Source of the DNA: Tessaracoccus rhinocerotis
Lineage (GTDB): Bacteria > Actinomycetota > Actinomycetes > Propionibacteriales > Propionibacteriaceae
NCBI RefSeq assembly: GCF_007197885.1
Contig: NZ_VKKG01000004.1
Coordinates: 124,001-188,000, forward strand
DNA: 64,000 nucleotides
Direction: 5' to 3'
Part shown: piece by piece, positions 8,731 through 21,200 of the stretch
Numbering within the stretch: position 1 is the stretch's first letter
Layout of the letters: each line of letters starts with the position of its first letter
Notes under the pieces: model-generated
What the model saw: only the letters and a program-made list of their open reading frames with translations
Databases searched by the model: none
Told to the model about the DNA's origin: nothing
Translations under genes and position numbers: made by a program

Positions 8731-9792
8731 TCAGGCGGCGGCCTCGACGTCGTCGGGGATGTTCTTGGTGCTGATCCGCTTGCTGAACACCCAGTAGCTC
8801 CACGTCTGGTAGCCGATGACGATCGGGACGAAGATGACCGCGGCCCACGTCATGATGGTCAGGGTCGTGTCCGACGAGGCGGCCGTGAGCATGTTCAGGC
8901 GCTCGGCGACGGGCACGCCGGTGTCCTGCAGGAAGCCGAGGTTGCCGTACATCCTGAGGAAGATCCCGGCGAACAGGCCGAGGATGGCGACGCCGCCGAG
9001 GGCGAAGGCCCAGCCCTCCCGACGGGCCATCGTCGCCAGCAGCGAGCCGGCCGCGGCCAGGACGGCCACCACGCCGAGCACCCAGGCGATCACGCCGAAG
9101 TCGCCGAACTCGGAGACCGCCGGCCAGAAGACGTTCTGGCAGCCGACGAACACTGCGAGCAGGGCGACGGTGAGCCAGCCGTAGCGGCCCAGGTAGCGGC
9201 GGGCGCGGGCGTGCACCGTGCCGTGGGTCTTGAGGCTGAGGAAGGTCGCCCCGTGCATCAGGCACAGCCCCACGAGCAGCACGCCGCCCAGCAGACCGAA
9301 CGGCACGAACAGGGCCCAGAAGTCGCCGGTCCACAGCAGGCCGTCGTTGGGCATGCCCATGACGAAGTTGGCGAAGCCGACGCCGAGCACCAGCGGCGGC
9401 AGGAGCGAGCCGACGATCGCGAACCAGTCGAACATCGTCTTCCAGCGCGGGTCGGGGTGCTTGGCGCGGTACTCGAACGCGACGCCGCGCAGGATCAGGC
9501 CCACGAGTACCAGCAGCAGCGGCAGGTAAAGGCCCGAGAACAGGGAGGCGTACCAGCCGGGGAACGCGGCGAACATGGCGCCGCCGGCGGTCAGGAGCCA
9601 CACCTCGTTGCCGTCCCAGAGGGGGCCGATGGTGTTGATCATGACGCGCCGCTCCTTGTTGCCGCGCGCGGTGACCAGCAGGTGCATGGCGACGCCGAAG
9701 TCGAAGCACTCCAGGAAGAAGAAGCCGATCCACAGCACGGCGATGAGGGCGAACCACACGGTGACGAGTGTGGGAACAGTTTCAAGCAGCAT
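8731..9792 (-). CDS. cydB: Cytochrome bd ubiquinol/menaquinol oxidase subunit II
   Basis: A 353-aa integral membrane protein with about eight to nine helices. It pairs with CydA to form the bd-type terminal oxidase, which reduces oxygen to water at low oxygen tension without pumping protons. The typical N-terminal segment (ALIAVLWIGFFFLECFDFGV) and the following MINTIGPLWDGNEVWL motif are clear family hallmarks. The gene lies 19 nt after cydA and 4 nt before cydD. Confidence 0.95.
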   Translation of the reverse strand: MLLETVPTLVTVWFALIAVLWIGFFFLECFDFGVAMHLLVTARGNKERRVMINTIGPLWDGNEVWLLTAGGAMFAAFPGWYASLFSGLYLPLLLVLVGLILRGVAFEYRAKHPDPRWKTMFDWFAIVGSLLPPLVLGVGFANFVMGMPNDGLLWTGDFWALFVPFGLLGGVLLVGLCLMHGATFLSLKTHGTVHARARRYLGRYGWLTVALLAVFVGCQNVFWPAVSEFGDFGVIAWVLGVVAVLAAAGSLLATMARREGWAFALGGVAILGLFAGIFLRMYGNLGFLQDTGVPVAERLNMLTAASSDTTLTIMTWAAVIFVPIVIGYQTWSYWVFSKRISTKNIPDDVEAAA

Positions 9793-9811
9793 GATTGTCC
9801 ACGTCTCCGGC

Positions 9812-11299
9812 TCAGTAGGCGAACGTCATCGGGGCATCTGGGTCGTCGACCGATTGCGGGTCGACGGGGGTGACGTCGGGCAGCCCCAACCTCACGTACT
9901 TCAGGAACAGTCCCACCTCGATGACGGCCAGGAACCCGTAGATGAGGGTGTAGACCACCATCGACGTGACCACCTCGGCCACGCTCGCCGTCGGCGAGAT
10001 GCCGGCCTGGGTGGGCAGCACGCCCGCCACGAGCCACGGCTGGCGGCCCATCTCGGTGAAGATCCACCCGAACGAGTTGGCGAACAGGGGCAGCAGCGGC
10101 ATGGCGAACATCAGGGGCGTCCACCACCACCTCTGGGCCGGCATCCGACCTCGTCGGAGCGTCCAGAGCAGGAACGCCCCGATGACGGTGCCCAACAGGC
10201 CGAGTGTGATCATCAGCCGGAACGTCCAGTAGGAGATGAAGATGTTCGGGGCCGGGTCGATCCCGGGGTAGGTGTCGGCGAGCACGTCGGCGTACTCGGC
10301 CTGCAGCTTGCTCTGCGAGTCGTCGAACTGGCGGTAGCCCTGCTCGGCGTACTTCTCGCGCAGGTTGTTGACGCCCTCGACCGTGTCGTGGCCGGACATC
10401 ACCGACAGCAGGCACGGGATCTTGAGCGACCACACCTCGTCGCTGCCGTCGAGGTTGCCGATCGTCAGGAGGGAGAAACCGGCGCACTCCTCGGTCTCGA
10501 AGAGCCCCTCGGCCGCGGCCATCTTCATTGGCTGCGCCTGGATCATCACCTTCGACTGGAAGTCGCCGGTCAGGACGGTGAACACCGACGCCCCGATCAG
10601 GATCCAGGCACCGAGCTTGGCGCTGGCCCTGAAGGCGCCGGCCTCGGGGGTGTCGGCCTTGTCGGTGCCCAGCTTGGCGAGGTGCCAGCCGCTGACGCCC
10701 GCGACGATGGCGCCGCCCACCATGAACGCGCCGAAGATGACGTGGGGGAACGTCACCAGGAAGACCGGGTTGGCAAGCACCTCGAGGAAGCCCTCGACAC
10801 CGTCGAGCTCAGCGCGTCCGTTGCGGAAGGTGGTGCCCACGGGGTTCTGCATCCACGAGTTGGCGGCCAGGATGAACGTCGCCGACAGCATGGTGCCGAA
10901 CGCCACCATGTAGATGCAGGCGAGGTGGACGGCCTTGGGCAGCTTGTCCCAGCCGAAGATCCACAGACCGAGGAAGGTCGACTCGAGGAAGAACGCCAGC
11001 AGCGCCTCGAGGGCGAGCGGCGCGCCGAAGACGTCGCCCACGAAGCGCGAGTACTCCGACCAGTTCATCCCGAACTGGAACTCCTGCACGATGCCGGTGA
11101 CCACGCCCAGCGCGAAGTTGATCAGGAACAGCTTCCCGAAGAACTTCGTCAGTCGCAGGTAGCGCTCGTCGGAGGTTCTTAGCCAGAACGTCTGCATCAC
11201 GGCAACGATCAGCGACAGCGAGATTGTGATGGGCACGAACAGGTAGTGGTAGACGGTCGTGATGCCGAACTGCCAGCGCCCAAGGGTCACTTCGTCCAT
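9812..11299 (-). CDS. cydA: Cytochrome bd oxidase subunit I
   Basis: A 495-aa multi-helix subunit carrying haems b558, b595 and d and the quinol site. His18 (VYHYLFVP) matches the haem-b595 ligand and His186 (TFPHVIFGAF) the haem-b558 ligand of the E. coli protein. GRQPW, the family signature at the quinol side, is in EMGRQPWLVAGV. The Q-loop region (about residues 255-330) is of ordinary length. It is first of cydABDC, with a 79-nt gap to the APH-like gene upstream. I did not find a clear Rex or FNR box in that gap. Confidence 0.95.
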   Translation of the reverse strand: MDEVTLGRWQFGITTVYHYLFVPITISLSLIVAVMQTFWLRTSDERYLRLTKFFGKLFLINFALGVVTGIVQEFQFGMNWSEYSRFVGDVFGAPLALEALLAFFLESTFLGLWIFGWDKLPKAVHLACIYMVAFGTMLSATFILAANSWMQNPVGTTFRNGRAELDGVEGFLEVLANPVFLVTFPHVIFGAFMVGGAIVAGVSGWHLAKLGTDKADTPEAGAFRASAKLGAWILIGASVFTVLTGDFQSKVMIQAQPMKMAAAEGLFETEECAGFSLLTIGNLDGSDEVWSLKIPCLLSVMSGHDTVEGVNNLREKYAEQGYRQFDDSQSKLQAEYADVLADTYPGIDPAPNIFISYWTFRLMITLGLLGTVIGAFLLWTLRRGRMPAQRWWWTPLMFAMPLLPLFANSFGWIFTEMGRQPWLVAGVLPTQAGISPTASVAEVVTSMVVYTLIYGFLAVIEVGLFLKYVRLGLPDVTPVDPQSVDDPDAPMTFAY

Positions 11300-11378
11300 G
11301 TTTCCGGAAGCTATCAGTGGCCCTCACGGCACCCTCACCCGGGGTGCCCATACAGTGTAGAAACCCGCCGCACGACCA

Positions 11379-12185
11379 TCACCCGGCGGCCCAGAGGGCC
11401 CGGTAGTAGCGCATCCGCTCCAGGTCGGGGGCGATCCCGTAGGCGTCCAGCAGCACGAGCTCCAGTTCCGAGGGCGTGCCGGTGACCGGGCCGTCGGGGG
11501 ACGCGCCCTCGAAGTTCCAGGCCAGGCTCCACGTGGCGACGGCGAGGTCGGCCCAGCGGTCGGCCACGCCCAGGGCCCCGAGGTCGACGATCCCGGCGAG
11601 TGCGCCGTCGGGGGTGAGCAGCGTGTTGGGGACGCACGGGTCGCCGTGGCAGACAACGGCCCGGGCGAGCGACGGCGGGCGGTGCAGCGCTGCCGGGACC
11701 ACGCCGCCCGCCAGCGCGGCGGCCCGCAGGCGCGCGGGCACGCCCCAGTCGAAGGGGCAGTCGGCCGGGTCCAGGGAGTCGTGGAGAAGTCGCAGGCCCT
11801 CGCCCATCGCGCTGGCGGCCACTTCGGGGTGCTCGTGGGCGGGGCCGGAGACGGCGTCCCGGCCGGCCATGCCGCGGGTGACCAGCCACTCGCCGTCGAC
11901 GTCGCTGCCGTGGCCGAGCGGCACGGGGAACGCGACCGTGGGTGGGTTCCGCGCGAGCCACTCCAGCCGGAGCCGCTCGTCGTCGAGGGAGACGGGGCTG
12001 CCGGCGGGGTTCCACTTCGCGAAGCGTGCGCCGTCGGGGTGGTCGATGCGCGCCGTCAGGCCACCCAGCTGGTTGGCCCACACCAGCTGCAGCGGCGCGC
12101 CCCCGGCGAGGTGGACGAGCGCGGCGGGTACGGGCGTGGCGGACGGGGGCGGCCCGGCCAGGCCTGTCGGCCGTCCACCCTCCAC
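11379..12185 (-). CDS. Aminoglycoside 3'-phosphotransferase-like kinase
   Basis: A 268-aa protein of the APH/choline-kinase fold. The Brenner motif HGDPCVPN (catalytic Asp and Mg-binding Asn) is followed by IVDLGALGVADRWADLA, the DFG-like metal motif of APH(3') enzymes. The length matches APH(3') proteins of about 265 aa. The frame stays open far upstream, but that part lies inside the PPK2 gene. I chose the GTG at 12185, 29 nt after the ppk2 stop, because residues upstream have no APH similarity. It may confer aminoglycoside resistance or act on another small hydroxylated substrate; chromosomal homologues are common in soil actinobacteria and sequence alone does not decide. Confidence 0.8.
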   Translation of the reverse strand: MEGGRPTGLAGPPPSATPVPAALVHLAGGAPLQLVWANQLGGLTARIDHPDGARFAKWNPAGSPVSLDDERLRLEWLARNPPTVAFPVPLGHGSDVDGEWLVTRGMAGRDAVSGPAHEHPEVAASAMGEGLRLLHDSLDPADCPFDWGVPARLRAAALAGGVVPAALHRPPSLARAVVCHGDPCVPNTLLTPDGALAGIVDLGALGVADRWADLAVATWSLAWNFEGASPDGPVTGTPSELELVLLDAYGIAPDLERMRYYRALWAAG

Positions 12186-12214
12186 CGTGCTCGGCGCGCG
12201 CGCCGCTGCCCGGT

Positions 12215-13405
12215 CTACTTCTTGCCCTTCTTCGACTTCTTCTTCTTCTTGCCCTTGCCGCCACCCTTGCCGGACTCCTTCGATTTCTTCGACTTCTTGG
12301 AGTCCTGCTCGGCGGGCTCGGAACCGGAGGGAGCGTCGTCGCGGGCGGCGAGCAGTTCCCGCTTGTGGGCGATGTTCTGCTCGAGCTCGGCGAGCAGTTC
12401 CTGGCGCTTGGCGTCGGCGAGCTCGCGCGTGGTCTCCTCGTCGCGCCCGACGAGTGCGGCGGCCTCGAGCTTGACGTCGATGCTCTCCTCGATGGCCGAG
12501 CGGACCGTCTCCTCGGTGGCGGCGAGCGACTCCGCGAGGGACGCCGTCGTCATGGTGTCGGCCAGCTTGCGGCGCTGCACGTCGTCGCTCCACCGGACCC
12601 GCGGCCACGTCATCTCCATCTCGATGAGCGTGCGCGTGATGATCTCCGTGGCGGCGAGCCGCGAGTACCACTTGCGGTCCGCGGGCAGCACGTACCAGGG
12701 GGCGTGGTCGGTGTCGGTGCGCTCGAACACCGCCTGGTAGGCCTGCTGGTACTTGTCCCAGTTCGCGCGGGTGGTCAGGTCCGAGGGCGAGTACTTCCAG
12801 TGCTTGTCGGGCCTGTCCAGGCGCTCCATCAGCCGCAGGCCCTGCTCCTCGTGGGAGACCATGAGCGCGAACTTCAGGATGATGGTGCCCGAGTCGGCCA
12901 GTTCCTTCTCCCAGGCGTTGATCTCGTCGTAGCGGGGCTCCCAGACCTCCTGCTCCACCAGCTCGTCGACGCGCACCACCAGGACGTCCTCGTAGTGGGA
13001 GCGGTCGAACAGGCCGATGCGGCCGGGTTGGGGGAGGGCCTTCTCGATCCGCCACAGGTAGTGGTGGGAGCGTTCCTCCTCGGTGGGGACGCCGAACGAG
13101 CGCAGCTGCACACCCTGCGGGTCCACGTAGCCCATCACGTGCCGCGCGATGCCGCCCTTGCCCGCCGTGTCCAGGCCCTGCACGATGATCAGCACCGAGC
13201 GCTTCCCGCCCGCGCGGCCCTCGGCGTAGAGCCGCTCCTGCAGTTCGTAGAGGAGGGCACCGCGGGAGTCCATGAGCTCCTTCGCCTCCGCCTTGTCCCC
13301 CTCCCAGCCGGGGGTGCCGCGTCGGTCGAAGGTGGCGAGGTCGAAGTCGGCGCCCGGCCGCAGCAGCTCGCGCGGGTCGTTGCTCCACTGGTTGCTCATG
13401 CCCAT
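12215..13405 (-). CDS. ppk2: Polyphosphate:nucleotide phosphotransferase (PPK2 family) with Lys-rich tail
   Basis: A 396-aa cytosolic enzyme that transfers phosphate between polyphosphate and nucleotides. Walker A is VQGLDTAGKGG (about residues 75-85), Walker B is FDRSHYEDVLVV, and the lid carries the family's basic residues. The N-terminal helical segment and the motif GVPTEEERSHHYLWRI fit the single-domain PPK2 group that acts on AMP and/or ADP. After a helical region (to about 355) the protein ends in about 40 residues made almost only of Lys, Ser, Gly, Glu and Asp. That tail is not part of the enzyme fold. The gene precedes the APH-like kinase by 29 nt. Class (I, II or III) is not assigned. 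Confidence 0.9.
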   Translation of the reverse strand: MGMSNQWSNDPRELLRPGADFDLATFDRRGTPGWEGDKAEAKELMDSRGALLYELQERLYAEGRAGGKRSVLIIVQGLDTAGKGGIARHVMGYVDPQGVQLRSFGVPTEEERSHHYLWRIEKALPQPGRIGLFDRSHYEDVLVVRVDELVEQEVWEPRYDEINAWEKELADSGTIILKFALMVSHEEQGLRLMERLDRPDKHWKYSPSDLTTRANWDKYQQAYQAVFERTDTDHAPWYVLPADRKWYSRLAATEIITRTLIEMEMTWPRVRWSDDVQRRKLADTMTTASLAESLAATEETVRSAIEESIDVKLEAAALVGRDEETTRELADAKRQELLAELEQNIAHKRELLAARDDAPSGSEPAEQDSKKSKKSKESGKGGGKGKKKKKSKKGKK

Positions 13406-13490
13406 GGGTTTGCCTTTCCGAGGGAAACGGGGTGGTTCATTCTTCCACCGACGGGGTCCTACCGGGTGGATTCGGCCAGTCCGGCCCGTT

Positions 13491-13628
13491 CCCAGCGCAA
13501 CAGTGTTGCGGAAGGCCCCGACGTCGACGCCCAGCGCAACACTGTTGCGGAAGGTGCCGGATTACCGAACGCAACCTTGTCGCGGAAGGCCCCGACGTCG
13601 ACGCCCAGCGCAACAGTGTTGCGCTGGG
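13491..13628. repeat. Four copies of a palindromic intergenic repeat (family A)
   Basis: The 289-nt gap between ppk2 and the ABC exporter contains palindromes of the form CGCAACA-N-TGTTGCG at 13496-13510 and 13535-13549, a degenerate one at about 13570-13584, and the longest (CCCAGCG...CGCTGGG, 25 bp with a single-base centre) at 13604-13628. Copies are spaced by a repeated segment beginning GGAAGGCCCCGACGTCGACG. The same family recurs at 59.2-59.4 kb. No gene is visible in this gap. Confidence 0.85.
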
Positions 13629-13694
13629 GCTCCGGGCGACGGACTCGCTTCGGGGACCGCGAGGGTACGGGTCGGGACGGGTGAGGCGGCTGCC

Positions 13695-15694
<2,000 letters not shown>

Positions 15695-15698
<4 letters not shown>

Positions 15699-17437
15699 GC
15701 TGCCTCCGCCGCGCTCAGCTGGGACTCGACGATCTCCTGGTAGGTGGTGCAGTCGACGAGCAGTTCGTCGTGCGTGCCGCGGCCGACGATCTCGCCGTGG
15801 TCCAGGACGAGGATCTCGTCGGCGTTCCTGATGGTGGTGACGCGCTGTGCGACCACCAGCACGGCCTTGTCCTTGATGGTGGGGTCGAGGGCCGCCCGGA
15901 GGCGGGCGTCGGTGGCGACGTCGAGCGCGGAGAACGAGTCGTCGAAGATGTAGATCCCGGGATCCTTCACCAGTGCGCGCGCGATGGCCAGACGCTGCCG
16001 CTGGCCGCCGGAGACGTTGGTGCCGCCCTGCGCGATCGCGGACTCGAGCTGGTCCTCGCGCTCGGCGACGAAGTCCTTTGCCTGGGCGATCTCGAGGGCG
16101 CGCCAGATCTCCTCGTTCGTGGCGTCGGGCTTGCCGTAGCGCAGGTTGCTGGCGATCGTCCCGCTGAACAGGTACGGCTTCTGCGGCACCAGTCCCACCC
16201 GGGCCCAGAGGACGTCGGGCTCGAGGTCGCGCACGTCCACGCCGTCGACGAGGACGCGGCCGGCGGTGGCGTCGAACAGGCGGGGCACGAGGTTGACCAG
16301 CGACGTCTTGCCGGCGCCCGTGGACCCGATGACGGCGGTGGTGCGGCCGGGGTGGAGCTCGAGGTTCAGGTTCTTCAGGACGGGTTCCTCGGCGCCCGGG
16401 TAGGCGAAGCTGACGTTGTCGAACACGACGTGGCCGCGCTCGATGCCGGGCGTGACGGGGTCGGTGGGGACGACGACGGAGGAATCGGTGTGCAGCACCT
16501 CCATGATGCGGTCAGCGCACACGGCGGCGCGGGGGGCCATCACCATCAGCATCGTGGTCATCATCACCGAGATCAGGATCTGCATCAGGTAGGAGATGAA
16601 CGCGGTCAGCTGGCCGATCTGGAGGTCCCCCGAGTCGATCCGGAGGCCGCCGAACCACATCACGCCCACCGTCGAGATGTTCATGATGAAGCCGACGAAG
16701 GGGAACAGGAATGCCATCCAGCGACCGACGGACAAGGTGGTGTCGGTGAGCTCGGAGTTGGCGCGGTCGAAGCGGACGCTCTCGTGCTGCTCGCGGACGA
16801 AGGCGCGGACGACGCGGATGCCGGTGATCTGCTCGCGCAACACGCGGTTCAGGTTGTCGATGCGGGTCTGCATGGTCTGGAACAGCGGGCCCATGTTGAC
16901 CAGCAACACGGTGATGCCGGCGCCCAGGACGACGACGGCCACGAGGATGATCCAGCTGAGCCCGGCGTCCTCGCTCAGCGCCATGAAGACGCCGCCCACC
17001 ATCGTGATGGGCGCCCCGACGAGCATGACGCAGGTCATCAGCACCAGCATCTGCACCTGCTGCACGTCGTTGGTGGTGCGGGTGATCAGCGACGGCGCGC
17101 CGAACTGGTTCAGCTCCTTCGCGGAGAAGCTGAGCGCGCGCCCGAACACGGCGGCGCGCACGTCGCGCCCGAACAGCATCGCGGTGCGGGCGCCGAAGTA
17201 GACGGCCCCCACCTGGGCGAGTCCCTGCACCAGGGAGAGCACAAGCATCACGCCGCCGGTGCCCCAGATGAAGTCGACGTCGCCGGTGACGACGCCCTCG
17301 TCGATGATCCGGGCGTTGAGCGTGGGAAGGTAGAGCGACATCAGCGTGGCGATCACCTGCAGGATGACGACCATGGCGAGCAGCGCCCAGTAGGGGCGGA
17401 CGTATCGGTTGATCAAACGGGCGAGCTTGCCGATCAT
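15695..17437 (-). CDS. ABC exporter half-transporter (ATPase-permease fusion), first subunit
   Basis: A 580-aa half-transporter with six helices followed by an ATPase domain. Walker A is GSTGAGKTS, the signature is VSGGQRQR and Walker B is IYIFDDSFSALD. The residue after the Walker B Asp is Asp rather than the catalytic Glu, so this subunit likely supplies the degenerate ATP site of a heterodimeric exporter, while its neighbour (DEATSSVD) supplies the active one. It overlaps the TetR gene upstream and the second subunit downstream by 4 nt each. Confidence 0.88.
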
Positions 17438-18015
17438 TCGGTGCTCCTTCGTCGGGCGCCGTTGAGCGCGAACTGCGTGATTTCGGGGATCTCCAGTCCC
17501 GCCGGCCGTCCCATGTGGCGGCCGAGGGACAGGGTCAGGAGGAAGTGGGCGTAGCTCTGGGGGGTGATGGTCATCTCGCGGGAATGGGGCTCGAACGTCT
17601 GGACGAGCCAGTCGAGCAGGTCCCGGAACCGGGCCTTGAACTGCTCCTTGGCCTCCAGGACGTGCGCGGTCGGCTTGATGTCGGGCCGCTGCGGCGGGTG
17701 CAGTGCGAAATGCACCGACTCGATGTAGTCCGCGAGCGCCACGAGGGCCGCCGCCGTCGCCTGCTCGAGGTCCTCACCGGGCTGGACCGCGCCCAGCTTC
17801 TCGGCCAGGCGGTCCGCCGACAGGTACTCGACGTAGGTGGCCGCCATCAGGTCCTGCAGCGTGGGGAAGACCCGGAAGATCGTGCCCTCAGCCACCCCGG
17901 CGGCCTCGGCGACCATCCGGGTGGTGAGCTCTGGCCCCTCGTCCTCGAGGAGGGCGAGGGCAGCCTCGACGATGGCTGCCCGGCGTTCCTCCGGGGGCAT
18001 CGGTTTTGCACGCAT
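17434..18015 (-). CDS. TetR-family repressor of the ABC exporter operon
   Basis: A 193-aa regulator with an N-terminal helix-turn-helix (TTRMVAEAAGVAEGTIFRVFP) and a variable ligand-binding C-terminus. The frame opens nine codons earlier (18042), but that stretch overlaps a perfect 18-bp palindrome that looks like its operator. I therefore start at the ATG at 18015 (MRAKPMPPEERR). The 3' end overlaps the first exporter gene by 4 nt, making a TetR-ABC-ABC operon that should be auto-repressed and induced by a substrate of the pump. Confidence 0.85.
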   Translation of the reverse strand: MRAKPMPPEERRAAIVEAALALLEDEGPELTTRMVAEAAGVAEGTIFRVFPTLQDLMAATYVEYLSADRLAEKLGAVQPGEDLEQATAAALVALADYIESVHFALHPPQRPDIKPTAHVLEAKEQFKARFRDLLDWLVQTFEPHSREMTITPQSYAHFLLTLSLGRHMGRPAGLEIPEITQFALNGARRRSTE

Positions 18016-18031
18016 CACGGGGCAAGTGTAG

Positions 18032-18049
18032 TGAGTGAGCACTCACTCA
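18032..18049. promoter_or_regulatory. TetR operator
   Basis: TGAGTGAGCACTCACTCA is an 8-2-8 perfect palindrome centred about 26 bp upstream of the repressor start codon. Its form is typical of TetR-family operators. It lies in the divergent region shared with the glycoside-hydrolase gene, about 60 bp from that gene's predicted -35. Confidence 0.8.
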
Positions 18050-18109
18050 TCAAGCGGATCCTGTTGCGATGTCGTGGCGGCTGTCGAAAGTCTTTCGGGA
18101 CTCGGACTG

Positions 18110-18139
18110 TCGACATCCGGCCGTCCTCGCGTCTAGGAT
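18110..18139 (+). promoter_or_regulatory. Predicted promoter of the large secreted glycosidase gene
   Basis: TCGACA (18110-18115) and TAGGAT (18134-18139) are separated by 18 bp, about 87 bp before the start codon. Confidence 0.4.
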
Positions 18140-18225
18140 CGCTGAAAAGGTTTGCGAAACTTTCGGGGTGCGCGTCAGCAGCGACGGAACGCCTCGGGGC
18201 AGAACTCGATGGAGAGGGAAGGCAG

Positions 18226-21200
18226 ATGGTCAGACGACTCGGCAAGATCGCGGGGGTGGCGCTCACGAGCGCGGCACTGCTCGTGTGCGGAACTACACCG
18301 GCGGGTGCGGATGTGATCCCGGGCAACGAGGCCGACGTGGGTCTCTACACTGACGGGGCCCACGACGTGATGGAGATCGGGGAGCCCACCTACACCAACC
18401 TGGAACAGGTCCAGGCCGCGCTCGACCCGGGCGTCGCGTGGTCCGCCGACAGCATGCACGACAGCATCTTCGACGCCGACGTCGCGGCCGGCGGCACCGA
18501 CTTCTACCTGGACCGCGTCCTGGGCGTCACCGGCGCCCAGGGCAACAACGTCTTGCAGACCCGGGGCCGCACCCTCTACATGCGCGGGGCAGACAACGCC
18601 AGCTTCACCCGCCTCGGCTTCGCAGGCACCGCCTACGCCGGCGGCCCGAACAACCTCGGCGACTTCTTCACCATCGACGTCACGGGGCAGACCGTCACCG
18701 AGGTGGGGGCGCAGCGCTTCAACGCCCCCAGCCACGCCACCACCAGCTACACCGTCGGTGACACCGGCGTGACCGCCCAGCAGCGCAAGTTCATCACGCA
18801 CGAGAACGTCGCCGTCGCGGCGCTGGAGTTCACCAACCCCGGGGACTCGGACGTGACCCTCTCCCTGCGGGCCCAGTCCCCGATCGCGACGGCGCTGGGC
18901 GAGGCCGACGACGAACTGGTTGGCAGCCGCGTCCTCACCAGCGGCTCCAACAACGGACTCGTCGACACCCCCTGGAGCCGGATCACCGTCGGCCTCAAGG
19001 CGTCCGGGTTCACCGTCGCCGACGGCGGCCTCGTCCGCGAGGTGACGGTCCCGGCCGGCGGCTCCGCGGACCTGTCGGTCGTCGGCGTGCTGCACTCGGC
19101 CTCCCTCGAGGACTCCGTGGCGGAGTTCGAGAGCTACGCGGCCATGAGCCCCGACGACGCCTTCCGCACGGCGGTCACGGCGTTCAACCAGCGGTGGGCC
19201 GAGGACATCCCCTACATCGACGTGCCGGACCCGGCGCTGGAGAAGGCCATCGTCTACCGCTGGTGGGGCGAGCGCTACAACGTGCTCGACGCCGACGAGT
19301 CGGGCTACGTCTACCAGTTCCCGACAACGATCGAGGGCGTGAACCTGTACCAGAACTCGGTGGTCCTGACCCAGCCGATGCACCTGCAGGACACCAAGTG
19401 GATCCGCAACCCGTACCTGGGCTACGGCCAGATCCTCAACGTCGGTGAGCTCTCCGGCTCGTCGGCGTTCCTGGACAGCCCCGGCCACACCTCCTGGAAC
19501 AACCACTACTCGCAGTACCTCGGCACCGCTGGACTCGAGGCCTACCAGGTCCACGGCGGCGGCCCGGAGGTCGCCGAGAAGTTCGCCTCGTACTTCGAGA
19601 ACGACGGCATCGGCCAGTTGGAGCACTACGACGGCAACGACGACCTGCTGATCGCCTACGACACCAACTACATGCCCGGCAACGACTCGGACGCCATCAG
19701 CTTCGGCTACCCGAAGGTCAACGCGACCGCACCGGGCGCCCGGACCATCGAGCGTCCCGAGTCGGCCTACGTCTGGGGCGACTTCGACGCTGCGCGGCAG
19801 CTCTACGAGATCGCCGGGGCCGACGCCGCCAAGGTGGCCGAGATGGGGGAGCAGGCCGACGCCATCCGCGACGCCATCCTGGACCGCCTCTGGAGCGAGG
19901 AGACCCGGATGTTCCTGGCGGGAACCTCCCACGGCGCCACCTCCGGCGGCTCCCAGAACCCGCTCTCCGAGGCGGAGCGTGACCTGATCCCGGCGAAGGA
20001 GTCCAACCTCTACGACGTCTACGCGGAGGGGCTCATCCCACACGAGGACTGGGAGACCTACGTCGACGGCTACCGCTTCCTGCGCTACGGCGACAACTTC
20101 CCGATCTTCCCGTTCTACACGGCCAACCAGTACGACCGGGCCAAGTACGGCATCGGCGGCTCCAACAACTTCTCCAACATCAACTTCACCGTCCAGTACC
20201 GCGGCGTCCGCGCCGGCCTGCGCCACTACGACCCGCAGGAGAAGTACCTCGACGGCGCCTACGCCGCCCGCCTGCTGGACTGGATGGCCTGGAGCATCTA
20301 CCCGAACGGCAACGCCGCCGTGGCCAACCAGGCGGAGTACTACTCCAACTGGAACCCGGAGACGCAGACGTTCAACCGCAACAACCCCAACCACGTGATG
20401 CTCGGCAACATGAACTACATCATGGTCGAGGACATGGGTGGCATCCAGCCCCGCTCCGACGACCTGGTGGAGCTGTGGCCGATCGACTTCGGCTACGAGC
20501 ACTTCATGGTCAACAACCTGCGCTACCACGGCAACGACGTGACGATCGTGTGGGACCCCGACGGCTCCCACTACGGCCTCGGCGCCGGCTACAGCCTGTT
20601 CATCAACGGTGACCGCAAGGCCTCCGCCGACGCGCTGGGCCGGTTCGTCTACGACCCGGCGGCCAACGCCGTCGTCTCCTCCGACGAGGGCCTCACCGTC
20701 ACTGTCCACGCCGACGCCGGCACCGCGTTCCCGTCGGCCGTCGAGGTGCCGGTGGAGGACGCCCGAGTCGTCGACTACCTGAAGAAGGCAGGCATCGACC
20801 TCGAGCACACGACGGCTAACCTCGCCGACGGCGCCACCGTCACCGCCGACTTCACCCAGGAGGGTGCCCGTGAGACCCCGTGGCGCAACTTCCACACCCC
20901 CGGTTGGTCGACGGGCTCGATGAACCACACCCCCGGCGCGATCTCCACCACCGAGCGCCCGGTGACGACCGCCGCCGTGGTCGACGGCGTCACCGCCAAC
21001 GAGCCCTTCTGGGGCAACCACGGCACCGATTCTGACCAGGGCTGGGTCGAGCTGGCGTTCGGCTCGCAGGTCCAGCTGGACAACCTGAAGATCTTCTTCG
21101 TCAGCGACAGGCAGGAGGGCGGCTACTCCCAGCCGCAGCGCTATTCGCTCCAGGTGCCGGACGGCTCCGGGGGATGGACCACCCTCACCGACGTGCACAA

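Noticed and set aside
11300-11378. Rex or FNR operator upstream of cydA
   Set aside because: No TTGTGA-N6-TCACAA or TTGA-N6-TCAA palindrome was found in the gap.
12186-13388. An open frame that would fuse about 400 extra residues to the N-terminus of the APH-like kinase
   Set aside because: The extension lies within the PPK2 gene in another frame, is Arg/Gly-rich with no recognisable domain, and a GTG after the ppk2 stop gives the normal APH length.
17515-18225. An upstream extension of the large glycosidase
   Set aside because: It is antisense to the TetR gene and has no similarity; the signal peptide and ribosome site mark 18226 as the start.
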